From contig AP018281.1 of the NCBI GenBank assembly GCA_002368355.1, positions 2,232,001-2,296,000 of the forward strand: a stretch of DNA of 64,000 nucleotides. Direction: 5' to 3'. The stretch is from Chondrocystis sp. NIES-4102. Its GTDB lineage: Bacteria > Cyanobacteriota > Cyanobacteriia > Cyanobacteriales > Xenococcaceae. Position 1 is the stretch's first letter. Every line of letters begins with the position of its first letter. Shown piece after piece: positions 55,174 to 63,808 of the stretch. Made by a program: the position numbers and the translations under genes. A model generated the notes under the pieces. That model was given only the letters and a program-made list of their open reading frames with translations, was not told where the DNA came from and searched no databases.

Positions 55174-56151
55174 CTACATTGCGCCACTGTTTTTCTGAAA
55201 AACAATTAAAACTGTCTTAAAAATTAATCTAAGATCGTATTGTAAGCTCCAATTATGCTGATATCGTAAATCTAACTTAATAACATCTTCAAAATTACGT
55301 ACTTGAGAACGACCATTTACTTGCCATTCTCCAGTCATTCCAGGTTTAACATTTAATCTTTGCCACTCTGGTATTTGATACGTTTCTACTTCTTCAGGAG
55401 TGGGAGGACGAGTACCGACTAAACTCATATCACCCTTAAGGACATTCCAAAATTGAGGTAGTTCATCTAGACTAGTACGGCGCAAAAAATGACCAATCTT
55501 AGTAATACGTGGATCGTTATCATTTTTAAAAAAAGCCCCAGTCGCTTGATTCTCCACTTGTTTTTTCATCTCCTCGGCATTGGAATACATAGAGCGAAAT
55601 TTCCAAATTAAGAACTTCTTACCCATCCAACCACAGCGCGTTTGATGAAATAATACTTTACCAGGACTATCCAACTTTATGGCGATCGCTAGGGGAATAA
55701 AAATAATACCCGTTAAAATTAAACCAATTATTGCCCCAACAATATCTATTTGTCTTTTAATAATGGATTTAACGGAAGGATGAGTTTCGGGGAATTCTTT
55801 ATAAGATCCATGATCTTTGGCGGATCTAATATTTAGTAGATCGACTAATCCAGTCATAGATAAAGTTGCCATAACTGGAGGCTGAACTGATTCTAAGATC
55901 AATTCTATATTTTGTTCCTTACTTGATTTGAAATTAGAAATTAATGCACCAATTCCACTACTATCAATAAACTTAGTTTTACTAAAGTCAAGAACTATAC
56001 ATTGATGAGAAATATTTTGTTGTAATAATCTAGTAACAGTTTGCTTAAAGACAATGGCTTCTAAAACTGTTAGTCGCTCTGGTAACTCTACAATCGGGTT
56101 GTCCTGATAGAAGGACAAGGGAAACCGGACATCCGGCGTCTCGTCAATCAT
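55174..56151 (-). CDS. STAS domain fused to sugar (phosphoglycosyl) transferase
   Basis: Residues 1 to about 115 form a STAS domain like anti-sigma factor antagonists, with the phosphorylatable-loop motif DSSGIG (63-68). From about 127 a WcaJ/WbaP-type phosphoglycosyltransferase follows: a membrane hairpin (DIVGAIIGLILTGIIFIPLAIAI), KFRSM, RRTSLDELPQFWNVLKGDMSLVG and RPGMTG-like VKPGMTGEWQ. Such enzymes load the first sugar phosphate onto undecaprenyl phosphate at the inner membrane. The fused STAS domain suggests control by a serine kinase/phosphatase switch; that is inference. Confidence 0.9.
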   Translation of the reverse strand: MIDETPDVRFPLSFYQDNPIVELPERLTVLEAIVFKQTVTRLLQQNISHQCIVLDFSKTKFIDSSGIGALISNFKSSKEQNIELILESVQPPVMATLSMTGLVDLLNIRSAKDHGSYKEFPETHPSVKSIIKRQIDIVGAIIGLILTGIIFIPLAIAIKLDSPGKVLFHQTRCGWMGKKFLIWKFRSMYSNAEEMKKQVENQATGAFFKNDNDPRITKIGHFLRRTSLDELPQFWNVLKGDMSLVGTRPPTPEEVETYQIPEWQRLNVKPGMTGEWQVNGRSQVRNFEDVIKLDLRYQHNWSLQYDLRLIFKTVLIVFQKNSGAM

Positions 56152-56260
56152 TAATAATTCTCAATTTTAGTTAACAGTAATTATATATTTTTTTAAATTT
56201 AATTTTACACTTACCGTCTTAATTTGTATCCCAAAATTTAATATTAAATATAATAATTGT

Positions 56261-56357
56261 GGGGTAAAACCTACGCTCTATAATCAAAAGTGTTGTTTAG
56301 TTGTACTAAATGTCTTAGTGTTTTCTAATTTTTATCCGTAAAAACACTGATTTTTTA
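56261..56357 (+). ncRNA. Candidate small RNA (about 97 nt)
   Basis: On the plus strand TTGTAT (56224-56229), a 19-base gap and TATAAT (56249-56254) precede a segment with hairpin TTTAGT/ACTAAA (56296-56310) and then a terminator at 56317-56357. No plus-strand protein gene lies between 54146 and 57217, so the terminator is an orphan. The DNA is AT-rich, so chance is a real alternative. Confidence 0.35.
56317..56357 (+). terminator. Orphan terminator on plus strand
   Basis: Stem AGTGTTTT/AAAACACT (56317-56324 with 56341-56348), extendable by two pairs, followed by TTTTTT at 56351-56356. No plus-strand gene is upstream for 2 kb. Confidence 0.55.
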
Positions 56358-56396
56358 TTAGCGTAAGTTTATGTTTAATTTAACTTTAAATCTAGT

Positions 56397-57056
56397 TTAA
56401 AGTCTATTTTCGCCTCTGCCAATTGGCTCTCTACCTTCTTGAGTTCTTGCTTTATCCCTAGAAGCATTACGGCGTAAGGCTTGAAGGCGTTCTTCATATT
56501 TTTTGCGCTGGCGACGACTTGGAGTCATTTCAATCAAAGTTTTTAAAGCACTACCAAGACTCTTATAGGCGTTGGGTAAAGAATAACCAAAACGAGTAGC
56601 TAAAGCGATCGCTTTTTGATCAGCTTCGATGGCTTCAGTAATAGTTTTTTCACTACTATTTTTTTGCCATAAGCGATAACCTGAAATACCGCATAAGGAG
56701 AGGGCTAACAAAAGTAATAAACCGTCTTGTACCCACAATTCACCAACAGCACCACCCAGCCCTATGGCTAAAGCTGCCATTTCCCAACCTTCTTTAGGAA
56801 TTGTATCGCTTTGTACCCTTGCTACTTCATGCCAAAATAGTAGATTACGTTGATCTATAGCGAGATTATCCCATTTGGCTAAATCAATCTGTATTTCAAT
56901 CTCATCCTTACCAATTTCCTCACTACGAATCAAAGGCGGATTAACTTCTGTCGAACCTTCCACAATTACCCAGCTTTGTAATTCTGGTGGTAACAAAGTT
57001 TTTAAACGGCGCAATTCGTTAATTTCAGCCCTAGCAGAAGAAGTGGCGTAACTCAT
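56397..57056 (-). CDS. DUF3318 family membrane protein
   Basis: A 219-residue protein. The soluble N-terminal part begins SARAEINELRRLKTLLPPELQSWV and contains LLFWHEVARVQ; two hydrophobic segments follow at about 95-125 (MAALAIGLGGAVGELW, LLLLLALSLCGISGYRLW); the tail is strongly basic (SRRQRKKYEERLQALRR). This is the DUF3318 pattern of cyanobacteria. Function unknown. Confidence 0.85.
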   Translation of the reverse strand: MSYATSSARAEINELRRLKTLLPPELQSWVIVEGSTEVNPPLIRSEEIGKDEIEIQIDLAKWDNLAIDQRNLLFWHEVARVQSDTIPKEGWEMAALAIGLGGAVGELWVQDGLLLLLALSLCGISGYRLWQKNSSEKTITEAIEADQKAIALATRFGYSLPNAYKSLGSALKTLIEMTPSRRQRKKYEERLQALRRNASRDKARTQEGREPIGRGENRL

Positions 57057-57216
57057 AGGATTAATAAATTAATGCTCAGGTGATTAATTTTAAAGTTTAT
57101 TTATTTTATTATCATATCCAAATTTATTCACTGATTATAAATGCTTGGGTTCTGGTAAATTCCCAGATAAACTTAAGACTTGGTAAATATTTTTTTAAAT
57201 TAGGAATGAATCTACT

Positions 57217-58203
57217 ATGTTTGGGCAAAGCAAAAGATATTTAACATATGCTTGGTGTTTAAGTATTGGCATCATCTTAAGTATCATTTTGTCTGTTTTT
57301 CACCACGATCTAGCTATAGCAGCTTCTAAAGATATTCTCACCTCAGAAGTAGCGAAAAGCACATCTGATGTAACTTTACTCCAAGCGATCGTTTTAGGTT
57401 TTGTTCAAGGGGCGACGGAATTTATCCCTATTAGTAGTACTGCTCATCTTAAAGCCGTACCTATATTCTTAGGTTGGGGAGATCCTGGGGTTTCCTTTTC
57501 CGCGATGATCCAATTAGGGAGTATTGCTGCGGTTATTTCTTATTTTCGTTCAGACTTAGCCAAAATTTTGACAGGAATGATTAAAGCAATTCGTAACTCT
57601 AATTATCAGTCGCAGGATTTTTGGTTAGCGGTAGGTATTGGATTAGGTTCTATTCCGATTATCATCTTCGGTTTAATTTTAACAATTTTTGAGCCAGCTT
57701 TCTATGAAAATACTTTAAGAAGTATGCCGTCGATCGCGATCGTTTCTATTGTCATGGCATTATTATTAGCCTTGGCAGAATATGTAGGTAGTCAAAAGCG
57801 CAATTTTGAAGATTTAACAGCAAAAGATGGAATTTTAATCGGTTTAGCTCAAGCATTGGCGATTATACCAGGTGTATCTCGTTCAGGCTCGACTATGACC
57901 GCCAGTTTATTTAATAATATAGATCGCGCCTCAGCAGCAAGATTTTCTTTCCTTTTAGGAATACCAGCGATTTCAATTGCAGGCTTAGTTGGCTTGAAAG
58001 ATTTAGTTGATCATGGTGCAGGTTCTGGAGGATATTTACCATTAATTGCGGGTTTAATTTCCTCAGCCGTCTTTTCCTATCTAGCGATCGCTTGGTTACT
58101 AAAATTCTTGCAAAGAAGAAGCACTTGGGTCTTTGTTTGGTATAGATTAGGATTTGGGGTGTTTATTTTAGTTTCCTTAGCTTTGGGTTGGATTAAAAGT
58201 TAA
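57217..58203 (+). CDS. uppP: Undecaprenyl-diphosphatase UppP (BacA)
   Basis: Membrane enzyme that recycles undecaprenyl pyrophosphate to the monophosphate for peptidoglycan and glycan synthesis. The catalytic motifs are GFVQGATEFIPISSTAH and PGVSRSGSTMTASLF; eight or so hydrophobic helices are seen. At 328 residues it is longer than E. coli BacA (273) because of an N-terminal signal-like segment (about 1-36). Two bases separate it from the TIGR03279 gene, so they are probably co-transcribed. Confidence 0.95.
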   Translation: MFGQSKRYLTYAWCLSIGIILSIILSVFHHDLAIAASKDILTSEVAKSTSDVTLLQAIVLGFVQGATEFIPISSTAHLKAVPIFLGWGDPGVSFSAMIQLGSIAAVISYFRSDLAKILTGMIKAIRNSNYQSQDFWLAVGIGLGSIPIIIFGLILTIFEPAFYENTLRSMPSIAIVSIVMALLLALAEYVGSQKRNFEDLTAKDGILIGLAQALAIIPGVSRSGSTMTASLFNNIDRASAARFSFLLGIPAISIAGLVGLKDLVDHGAGSGGYLPLIAGLISSAVFSYLAIAWLLKFLQRRSTWVFVWYRLGFGVFILVSLALGWIKS

Positions 58204-58205
58204 TT

Positions 58206-59552
58206 ATGAGTTTAAGTACTATTCAACCAGCCAAAATTAGTAGAGTATTACCAGATTCAATAGCTGAAGAAGTTGGCTTTGAACCTGGAGATGCGATTAT
58301 ATCTATTAATCAAACTCGTCCACGGGATTTAATAGATTATCGTTTTCTTTGTAGTGATGAATATTTAGAATTGGAAGTTTTAGACGCTTTTGGAGAAACT
58401 CATCAGATAGAAATTGAGAAAGACTACGATGATGATCTGGGGTTGGAATTTGAAACGGCTTTATTTGATGGTTTAATTCAATGTAATAATCATTGCCCTT
58501 TTTGTTTTATCGATCAACAACCCCCTGGTAAAAGAGAAAGTCTTTACTATAAAGATGATGATTATCGTCTAAGTTTTCTTTATGGAAGCTATCTAACTTT
58601 AACTAATCTTACTGATAAAGAATGGCAAAGAATAGAACAGATGCGCCTATCGCCCCTATACGTATCTGTACACGCTACTGAAGCCGATATTAGAACTCGT
58701 TTGTTGAAAAATCAACGTGCAGGACTAATTATGTCCCAGTTTCAATGGTTTAAGACAAGACGCTTACAAATACACGCCCAAGTAGTAGTATGTCCTGGAA
58801 TTAATGACGGCGAACATTTAACCAGGACTCTTTTAGATTTAGCTTCCTTTCATGAGGGAGATATTCCTACTGTAGCTTCGGCTGCGGTTGTACCTGTTGG
58901 CTTAACTAAATTTCGTCCTCAAGAAGATGAATTGATTCCTGTAACTCCAGCTAAAGCCTTAGAAGTTATTCAGCAAGTACAACAACTACAAACACAATTC
59001 AAACAACGCTTTGGTAGTAACTTTGCTTGGTTAGCAGATGAATGGTTTCTCATCGCCAGGGAAGATGTACCCCCAGAATCTCACTATGAAGATTATCCCC
59101 AAATAGGTAATGGTGTAGGATCTATCCGTCTATTCCTTAAAGAATTTCAAGCCACAGCAGCAAAACTATTACCCCAGGCGATCGATCCGCCTCGTAGTTT
59201 CACTTGGGTAGTAGGTAATGCTGTAGAACAAGCTTTTCAACCCCTACTTAAGCAGCTAAACTCTGTTTCGGGGCTAGAAATTAACTTAGTTGCTTTAAAT
59301 AGCCAATATTGGGGACAGGAAATTACTGTTACAGGCTTGCTAACAGGACAAGATTTACTCGCAGGTTTATCAGGAAAAGAATTAGGAGAAGGAATATTAC
59401 TACCTTCCCTGATGCTAAAACATGATGACACTAAATTTCTCGATGATTTAACTGTCGCTGATGTTAGTCAACAGTTATCTACGGTGATTTTTACTGTAAG
59501 TAATGTCCAAGAATTAATTAGTGTGTTAGTTGAGGGAAATAAAGCTATATAG
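58206..59552 (+). CDS. TIGR03279 family radical SAM protein (PDZ-like, DUF512)
   Basis: Cyanobacterial protein of 448 residues. Residues about 8-60 look like a PDZ-like domain (SRVLPDSIAEEVGFEPGDAIISIN). A radical SAM cluster motif CX3CX2C follows at Cys93, Cys97, Cys100 (CNNHCPFCFIDQQ), then a DUF512 C-terminal region with TVASAAVVPVGLTKFR and NGVGSIRLF. The reaction is unknown. It starts two bases after uppP and ends five bases before a convergent gene. Confidence 0.92.
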   Translation: MSLSTIQPAKISRVLPDSIAEEVGFEPGDAIISINQTRPRDLIDYRFLCSDEYLELEVLDAFGETHQIEIEKDYDDDLGLEFETALFDGLIQCNNHCPFCFIDQQPPGKRESLYYKDDDYRLSFLYGSYLTLTNLTDKEWQRIEQMRLSPLYVSVHATEADIRTRLLKNQRAGLIMSQFQWFKTRRLQIHAQVVVCPGINDGEHLTRTLLDLASFHEGDIPTVASAAVVPVGLTKFRPQEDELIPVTPAKALEVIQQVQQLQTQFKQRFGSNFAWLADEWFLIAREDVPPESHYEDYPQIGNGVGSIRLFLKEFQATAAKLLPQAIDPPRSFTWVVGNAVEQAFQPLLKQLNSVSGLEINLVALNSQYWGQEITVTGLLTGQDLLAGLSGKELGEGILLPSLMLKHDDTKFLDDLTVADVSQQLSTVIFTVSNVQELISVLVEGNKAI

Positions 59553-59557
59553 ATTGC

Positions 59558-60064
59558 TTAAAACTCATAACTTTCAAGGTTTTCAGGCGATAACTTACGT
59601 AAAATTGGCACGGCGCGATCGCTCAACCCTCCCAAATCTTCAACTAAAACTAAATACTTATCTGCATTTAAATAATCACGGTAGGGAACAGTATTAGCCC
59701 TAGTGTCAATTGCCCATCCAACACCCCCGCCGACAAAAATACTACCCATTGCACCCCCAATAGCACCTAAAATCCCTCCTAAAATATGATTACCAGGTTC
59801 TCCAGCCCAATCAAAAGTATCTAAGCCTGTGATTAAATTAAACACATAGCCCCCAAAAAAACCAAAAGGGACTAACCAATAGGACATAAATATTGCTTTT
59901 TTTCTCGTCTGAGTGGCAGGATCTAATAGACCAAGTTCATCAGCAGTTTTATAACCCTTACCAGCGATCGCGATTTTCTCTAAAGGTATGCCTCCTTTTT
60001 CTAACGCTGTATAAGCTTCTTCTGCTTGTATACGATCAGGTAAAACAGCAATTAGATAATTCAT
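59558..60064 (-). CDS. Glycine-zipper membrane protein, conserved hypothetical
   Basis: A 168-residue protein. The N-terminal 45 residues resemble a small alpha/beta domain as in general-stress DUF1269/DUF1269-like proteins (MNYLIAVLPDRIQAEEAYTALEKGG). A hydrophobic region follows (SYWLVPFGFFGGYVFNLITG) and a Gly-zipper helix (HILGGILGAIGGAMGSIFVGGGVGWAID). The C-terminus DKYLVLVEDLG resembles the N-terminal strand pattern. No function can be given. Confidence 0.75.
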   Translation of the reverse strand: MNYLIAVLPDRIQAEEAYTALEKGGIPLEKIAIAGKGYKTADELGLLDPATQTRKKAIFMSYWLVPFGFFGGYVFNLITGLDTFDWAGEPGNHILGGILGAIGGAMGSIFVGGGVGWAIDTRANTVPYRDYLNADKYLVLVEDLGGLSDRAVPILRKLSPENLESYEF

Positions 60065-60490
60065 TACTTAAGCTCTTTATCAAACAAAAGGTATTAATAA
60101 ATACTATCCTAGTCACTGGTGTAACTGATGATAAATTATGTATCTCATGCACAGACTTTTAGCTGTTATATTAAATCCTGTTTAGATACGCTATTTAAAA
60201 GTTGAGGTAAGGCATTAGGCACGCTTACACGCTTACACGCTTGGTTTTAAACTAATTAAAACTACAGATTGATCTTATGTTTTAGTAATCGGATTTCATA
60301 TTAGCTATGACGCGCAGCTAATCCGTGTTTGATAGCTATTAGCTTCTCCTGACTCCTACTACCTACTACCTCCTGACTCCTGACTTCTTGGTGCATTCGC
60401 TCTTTGATGGAAACCAACAAGTTAGCACAGCACCGCTCCTGACTCCTGTCTCCTGTCTCCTTACTTATATCTCAATCAAAGTTTTAAGCC
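60065..60490. other. Repeat-rich gap before a methyltransferase
   Basis: No gene. Contains ACGCTTAC octamers in tandem (about 60220-60241), the inverted 29-base repeat (60309-60337), and CTCCTGA/CTCCTGT-type heptamers in two clusters (about 60344-60390 and 60433-60461). Confidence 0.75.
60309..60337 (-). repeat. 29-bp dispersed repeat, copy B
   Basis: Exact reverse complement of 40067-40095. It is flanked by TTAGCTAT-type heptamers and CTCCTGA heptamers. Confidence 0.9.
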
Positions 60491-61234
60491 ATGAATCAAT
60501 GGAATGTTGAGCTTTATCAAGAAAAACATAGTTATGTCTGGGAATATGGTTCAGAAATCATACAGATGCTTGATTCTAAAGCAGGAGAATATATTTTAGA
60601 CTTAGGCTGTGGGACAGGAGAATTAACAGCAACAATTGCAGCCACAGGGGCGAAAGTTATAGGTTTAGATGTGGCAGAAAGTGCGATCGCCCGATGTCGT
60701 CAACAATATCCCCAGCTAGAATTTATAATTGCCAATGGAAGGGATTTTAATTATCCAGAGGTATTTGATGGGGTTTTTTCTAATGCAGCTTTACATTGGA
60801 TGCAGCCAGCAGCAGATGTCGCGCGATGTATCTATCAATGCCTTAAACCAGGTGGGCGTTTGGTTGCGGAATTTGGCGGGAAAGGGAATGTAGCGCAAAT
60901 AGTTAATGCAATTAATCAGGTTATGCCTCAATCTAATTATAATCCTTGGTATTTTCCTAGTATTGGCGAATATAGCACCCTGCTAGAACAAATAGGGTTT
61001 GAGGTAAACTACGCTGCTTTGTTTCCTCGTCCAACAAAATTAATAGGAGATGCACGAATGCAAAACTGGATTGAAATGTTTGCAGGCGATCGCTTAAGAT
61101 GTTTATCTACAGATGAGCAATTAAGAATAATAAAAGAAATAGAATCAATATTACGCCCTGATCTCTATAGTGATGGCAATTGGTGGGCTGATTACAAAAG
61201 ACTTCAAATTGTCGCGAAAAAACCTGGTGGATAA
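60491..61234 (+). CDS. Class I SAM-dependent methyltransferase
   Basis: A 247-residue methyltransferase. Motif I is ILDLGCGTGELTATIAATG (about 35-53), followed by VIGLDVAESAIARC; DGVFSNAALHWMQPA and CLKPGGRLVAEFGGKGN are typical of the Tam/trans-aconitate methyltransferase-like branch. Substrate unknown. It is flanked on both sides by repeat-rich gaps and may be a single-gene unit. Confidence 0.85.
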   Translation: MNQWNVELYQEKHSYVWEYGSEIIQMLDSKAGEYILDLGCGTGELTATIAATGAKVIGLDVAESAIARCRQQYPQLEFIIANGRDFNYPEVFDGVFSNAALHWMQPAADVARCIYQCLKPGGRLVAEFGGKGNVAQIVNAINQVMPQSNYNPWYFPSIGEYSTLLEQIGFEVNYAALFPRPTKLIGDARMQNWIEMFAGDRLRCLSTDEQLRIIKEIESILRPDLYSDGNWWADYKRLQIVAKKPGG

Positions 61235-61495
61235 TTACCTACCTACTACCTCCTACCTACTACAATTAGCTCTAAGCAATACGCTCTAAGCTCTAGGCTT
61301 CTCACTCCTACCTAAACCCCTACTACCTAAACCCCTACTACCTACTAACCCCTACCTCCTACCTCCTACCTCCTACCTAAACCCCTACTACCTACTACCC
61401 CCTCTCCTGTCTCCTGTCTCCTGACTCCTGACTCCTGACTCCTTGTCTCCTGTCTCCTAATCAAATATAGTCACTCTTCAAGAGCATTATTAGAT
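61235..61495. repeat. Dense heptamer repeat tract
   Basis: The gap between the methyltransferase and mtnB is largely made of CTACCTA, CTACTAC, CCTCCTA and CTCCTGT/CTCCTGA units, most in a seven-base register, with a TTAGCTCTAAG-type part near 61265-61300. Copy numbers are irregular. This is the densest such tract in the window. Confidence 0.85.
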
Positions 61496-62161
61496 ATGAT
61501 TCAAGAAATTCCTATAGAACAAATAATGTCAGCAAATATTTTATATCAAACGACGGTAGAAGAATTAATTGCGATCGCTAATTGGATCGGTAGTAAAGGT
61601 TGGTGTCCTGCTACGGGGGGTAATTTTTCTGCCAGGCTGGATCAGCATTTGAGTTTAGTTACTGCTTCAGGAGTAGACAAGGCTAATTTACAGCCAGATG
61701 ATTTTTTAGTTGTAAAATCTACAGGAGAAGTGGATTCTGGAGATAAACGACCATCGGCAGAAACCTTATTACATACAACTTTATATAGTTTGTCTACGGA
61801 TATCGGTGCAGTGTTACATACCCATACTGTGGCTGCGACAGTATTATCCAATCAAACCCAGGCTGATCATTTAATTATCCAGGGTTACGAAATGCAAAAG
61901 GCTTTAAATCAGGTAACTACCCATGAGGCGACAGTAAACTTGCCAATATTAGATAATAATCAAGACATGAACCAATTAGCCGTAAAATTAAAGCAGCGTT
62001 GGCAGTCTGAAATATTTCAGTATGGCTTTTTAGTTAGAGGACATGGGTTATATGCTTGGGGGGAAAATCTACGACAAGCCCAACGTCATCTAGAAGGTTT
62101 AGAGTTTTTGTTAAGTTGCGAACTTAATCGTATGTTGTTGGAGGTACGTTTTGCCAATTAA
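61496..62161 (+). CDS. mtnB: Methylthioribulose-1-phosphate dehydratase
   Basis: Class II aldolase-fold enzyme of methionine salvage that dehydrates methylthioribulose-1-phosphate. The fold motifs are present: TGGNFSARLD, TASGVDKANL, SAETLLHTTLY, the zinc histidines in VLHTHTVAATVLS, and RGHGLYAWGENL. Length 221 is normal. It overlaps mtnC by 11 bases. An internal Met at residue 10 is an alternative start. Confidence 0.94.
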   Translation: MIQEIPIEQIMSANILYQTTVEELIAIANWIGSKGWCPATGGNFSARLDQHLSLVTASGVDKANLQPDDFLVVKSTGEVDSGDKRPSAETLLHTTLYSLSTDIGAVLHTHTVAATVLSNQTQADHLIIQGYEMQKALNQVTTHEATVNLPILDNNQDMNQLAVKLKQRWQSEIFQYGFLVRGHGLYAWGENLRQAQRHLEGLEFLLSCELNRMLLEVRFAN

Positions 62162-62834
62162 AGCGATTGTTACGGATATTGAGGGAACAACTTCTGATAT
62201 TGATTTTGTCCATCAAGTTTTATTTCCCTATGCTGCTAAAGCCCTGGGGGACTATCTGCGTCAAAACCAGCAACAAGAGGAAATAGCTACAATTATTGAC
62301 CAGGTGAAGGCAGAAATTCAACAACCAGATGCAGATTTAGAGGTAGTTATTACTACTTTATTGGATTGGATTGCTAGAGATCAAAAAATTACCCCGCTTA
62401 AAACTTTGCAGGGCTATATTTGGGAAACTGGGTTTAAAAATAAAGACTTTCAGGGACATCTTTATCAGGATGCCTATGATAATCTTAAGCAATGGCAACA
62501 AGCAGGGATTAAACTTTATGTCTTTTCTTCAGGCTCAGTTAAGGCGCAAAAGTTACTCTTTGGCTATAGTCAGTATGGAGATTTAACCTATTTATTTGAG
62601 GGTTATTTCGATACTCAGATCGGCGGTAAAAAAACCGTAGAAGCATATCAAAATATTGCCAAAGCGATCGCTCTTGCACCTGAAGAAATCTTATTTTTAT
62701 CCGATGTGATTGCTGAATTAGACGCTGCTAAAACAGCAGGATATCACACCAAACTTTTAGACCGAGGGCAAAGTTATCAAAATGAACCTGGGCATAATAT
62801 AGTTAAAGATTTCGATGCTATCAAGCTCAATTAG
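62151..62834 (+). CDS. mtnC: Enolase-phosphatase E1
   Basis: HAD-superfamily enzyme that enolises and dephosphorylates diketo-methylthiopentyl phosphate in methionine salvage. [11 protein letters not shown] holds the HAD nucleophile Asp; [11 protein letters not shown] and [13 protein letters not shown] are motifs II-IV. The start is TTG at 62151, supported by GGAGG eight bases upstream and by the length (227). It overlaps the mtnB stop by 11 bases, so the two are translationally coupled. Its stop overlaps that of convergent hemC by three bases. Confidence 0.94.
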   Translation: MPIKAIVTDIEGTTSDIDFVHQVLFPYAAKALGDYLRQNQQQEEIATIIDQVKAEIQQPDADLEVVITTLLDWIARDQKITPLKTLQGYIWETGFKNKDFQGHLYQDAYDNLKQWQQAGIKLYVFSSGSVKAQKLLFGYSQYGDLTYLFEGYFDTQIGGKKTVEAYQNIAKAIALAPEEILFLSDVIAELDAAKTAGYHTKLLDRGQSYQNEPGHNIVKDFDAIKLN

Positions 62835-63808
62835 TCACGTTGTACTTGAGCAAAGATTTCCGCTAATATCTCACCTGCGCCTTGTTCTCTTAACCTGTGT
62901 GCTAGATCGATACCTAATTGTTCACAGTTTTGTTGTTCACCACTTATAGTATCTTTAATCAGTCTTTGACCATCAAGACTGGCTACCATACCTGTAAGAG
63001 TTAGATGTCCAGCTTCAATCTTAGTATTAACACCAATGGGAACTTGACATCCCCCTTCCAATTCCCTTAAAAAGGATCTTTCCGCTAAAGTGCGATCGCG
63101 ACTATCAACATCTTCTAATACTTTTAAAAGATCTAATATTGCACTATCTCCAGCCCTACATTCAATACCCAACGCCCCTTGTCCCACAGCATGGAGGGAA
63201 ACATCAGCAGAAATAACCTGATGAATGCGATCGCTCATTCCTAATCTTTGTAACCCTGCTACCGCTAAAATAATGCCATCATATTCTCCCGCGTCCAGTT
63301 TGGCTAAACGAGTATTAACATTACCGCGAATATCTTTAAATTCTAAATGGGGATAATGATGACGTAACTGCGCTAAACGTCTGAGGGAAGATGTCCCAAT
63401 AATTGAACCTGGGGGTAGGGTTTCTAATTTGTGTTCTTGGTTTTTTTCATTTACCACTAAAGCATCCGCAGGATCTACTCTTTTTGTTACGCAACCTAAC
63501 ATTAAACCTTCAGGTAAATTAGTTGGTAAATCTTTGAGGGAATGCACAGCAAAATCTGTTGTATTATTGAGCATCCCTACTTCTAATTCTTTGGTAAATA
63601 AACCTTTGTCTCCAATTTTGGCTAGGGGAACATCTAAAATCTTATCCCCTTGAGTACTCATCTTTTCCACCTCAAAGTCAATATTAGGGAAATGCTTTTC
63701 TAATTCCGCTTTTACCCAATATGTTTGTACTAAAGCCAGTTGACTTTTGCGTGTGCCGATCCGAACAGTACGATTATCAGTTTCAATGTTAGATGTTGTG
63801 GATGTCAT
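62831..63808 (-). CDS. hemC: Hydroxymethylbilane synthase (porphobilinogen deaminase)
   Basis: Joins four porphobilinogens into hydroxymethylbilane for haem and chlorophyll synthesis. [37 protein letters not shown] and the cofactor-binding Cys in [11 protein letters not shown] are all present. I chose the ATG at 63808 (MTSTTSNIE); a GTG at 63841 would add 11 residues that are poorly supported. It is convergent with mtnC and their stop codons overlap. Confidence 0.95.
   Translation of the reverse strand: MTSTTSNIETDNRTVRIGTRKSQLALVQTYWVKAELEKHFPNIDFEVEKMSTQGDKILDVPLAKIGDKGLFTKELEVGMLNNTTDFAVHSLKDLPTNLPEGLMLGCVTKRVDPADALVVNEKNQEHKLETLPPGSIIGTSSLRRLAQLRHHYPHLEFKDIRGNVNTRLAKLDAGEYDGIILAVAGLQRLGMSDRIHQVISADVSLHAVGQGALGIECRAGDSAILDLLKVLEDVDSRDRTLAERSFLRELEGGCQVPIGVNTKIEAGHLTLTGMVASLDGQRLIKDTISGEQQNCEQLGIDLAHRLREQGAGEILAEIFAQVQRD

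Noticed and set aside
61235-61495. CRISPR-like appearance of the repeat tract
   Set aside because: Units are about seven bases with no spacers and no cas genes; it is a short tandem repeat tract.
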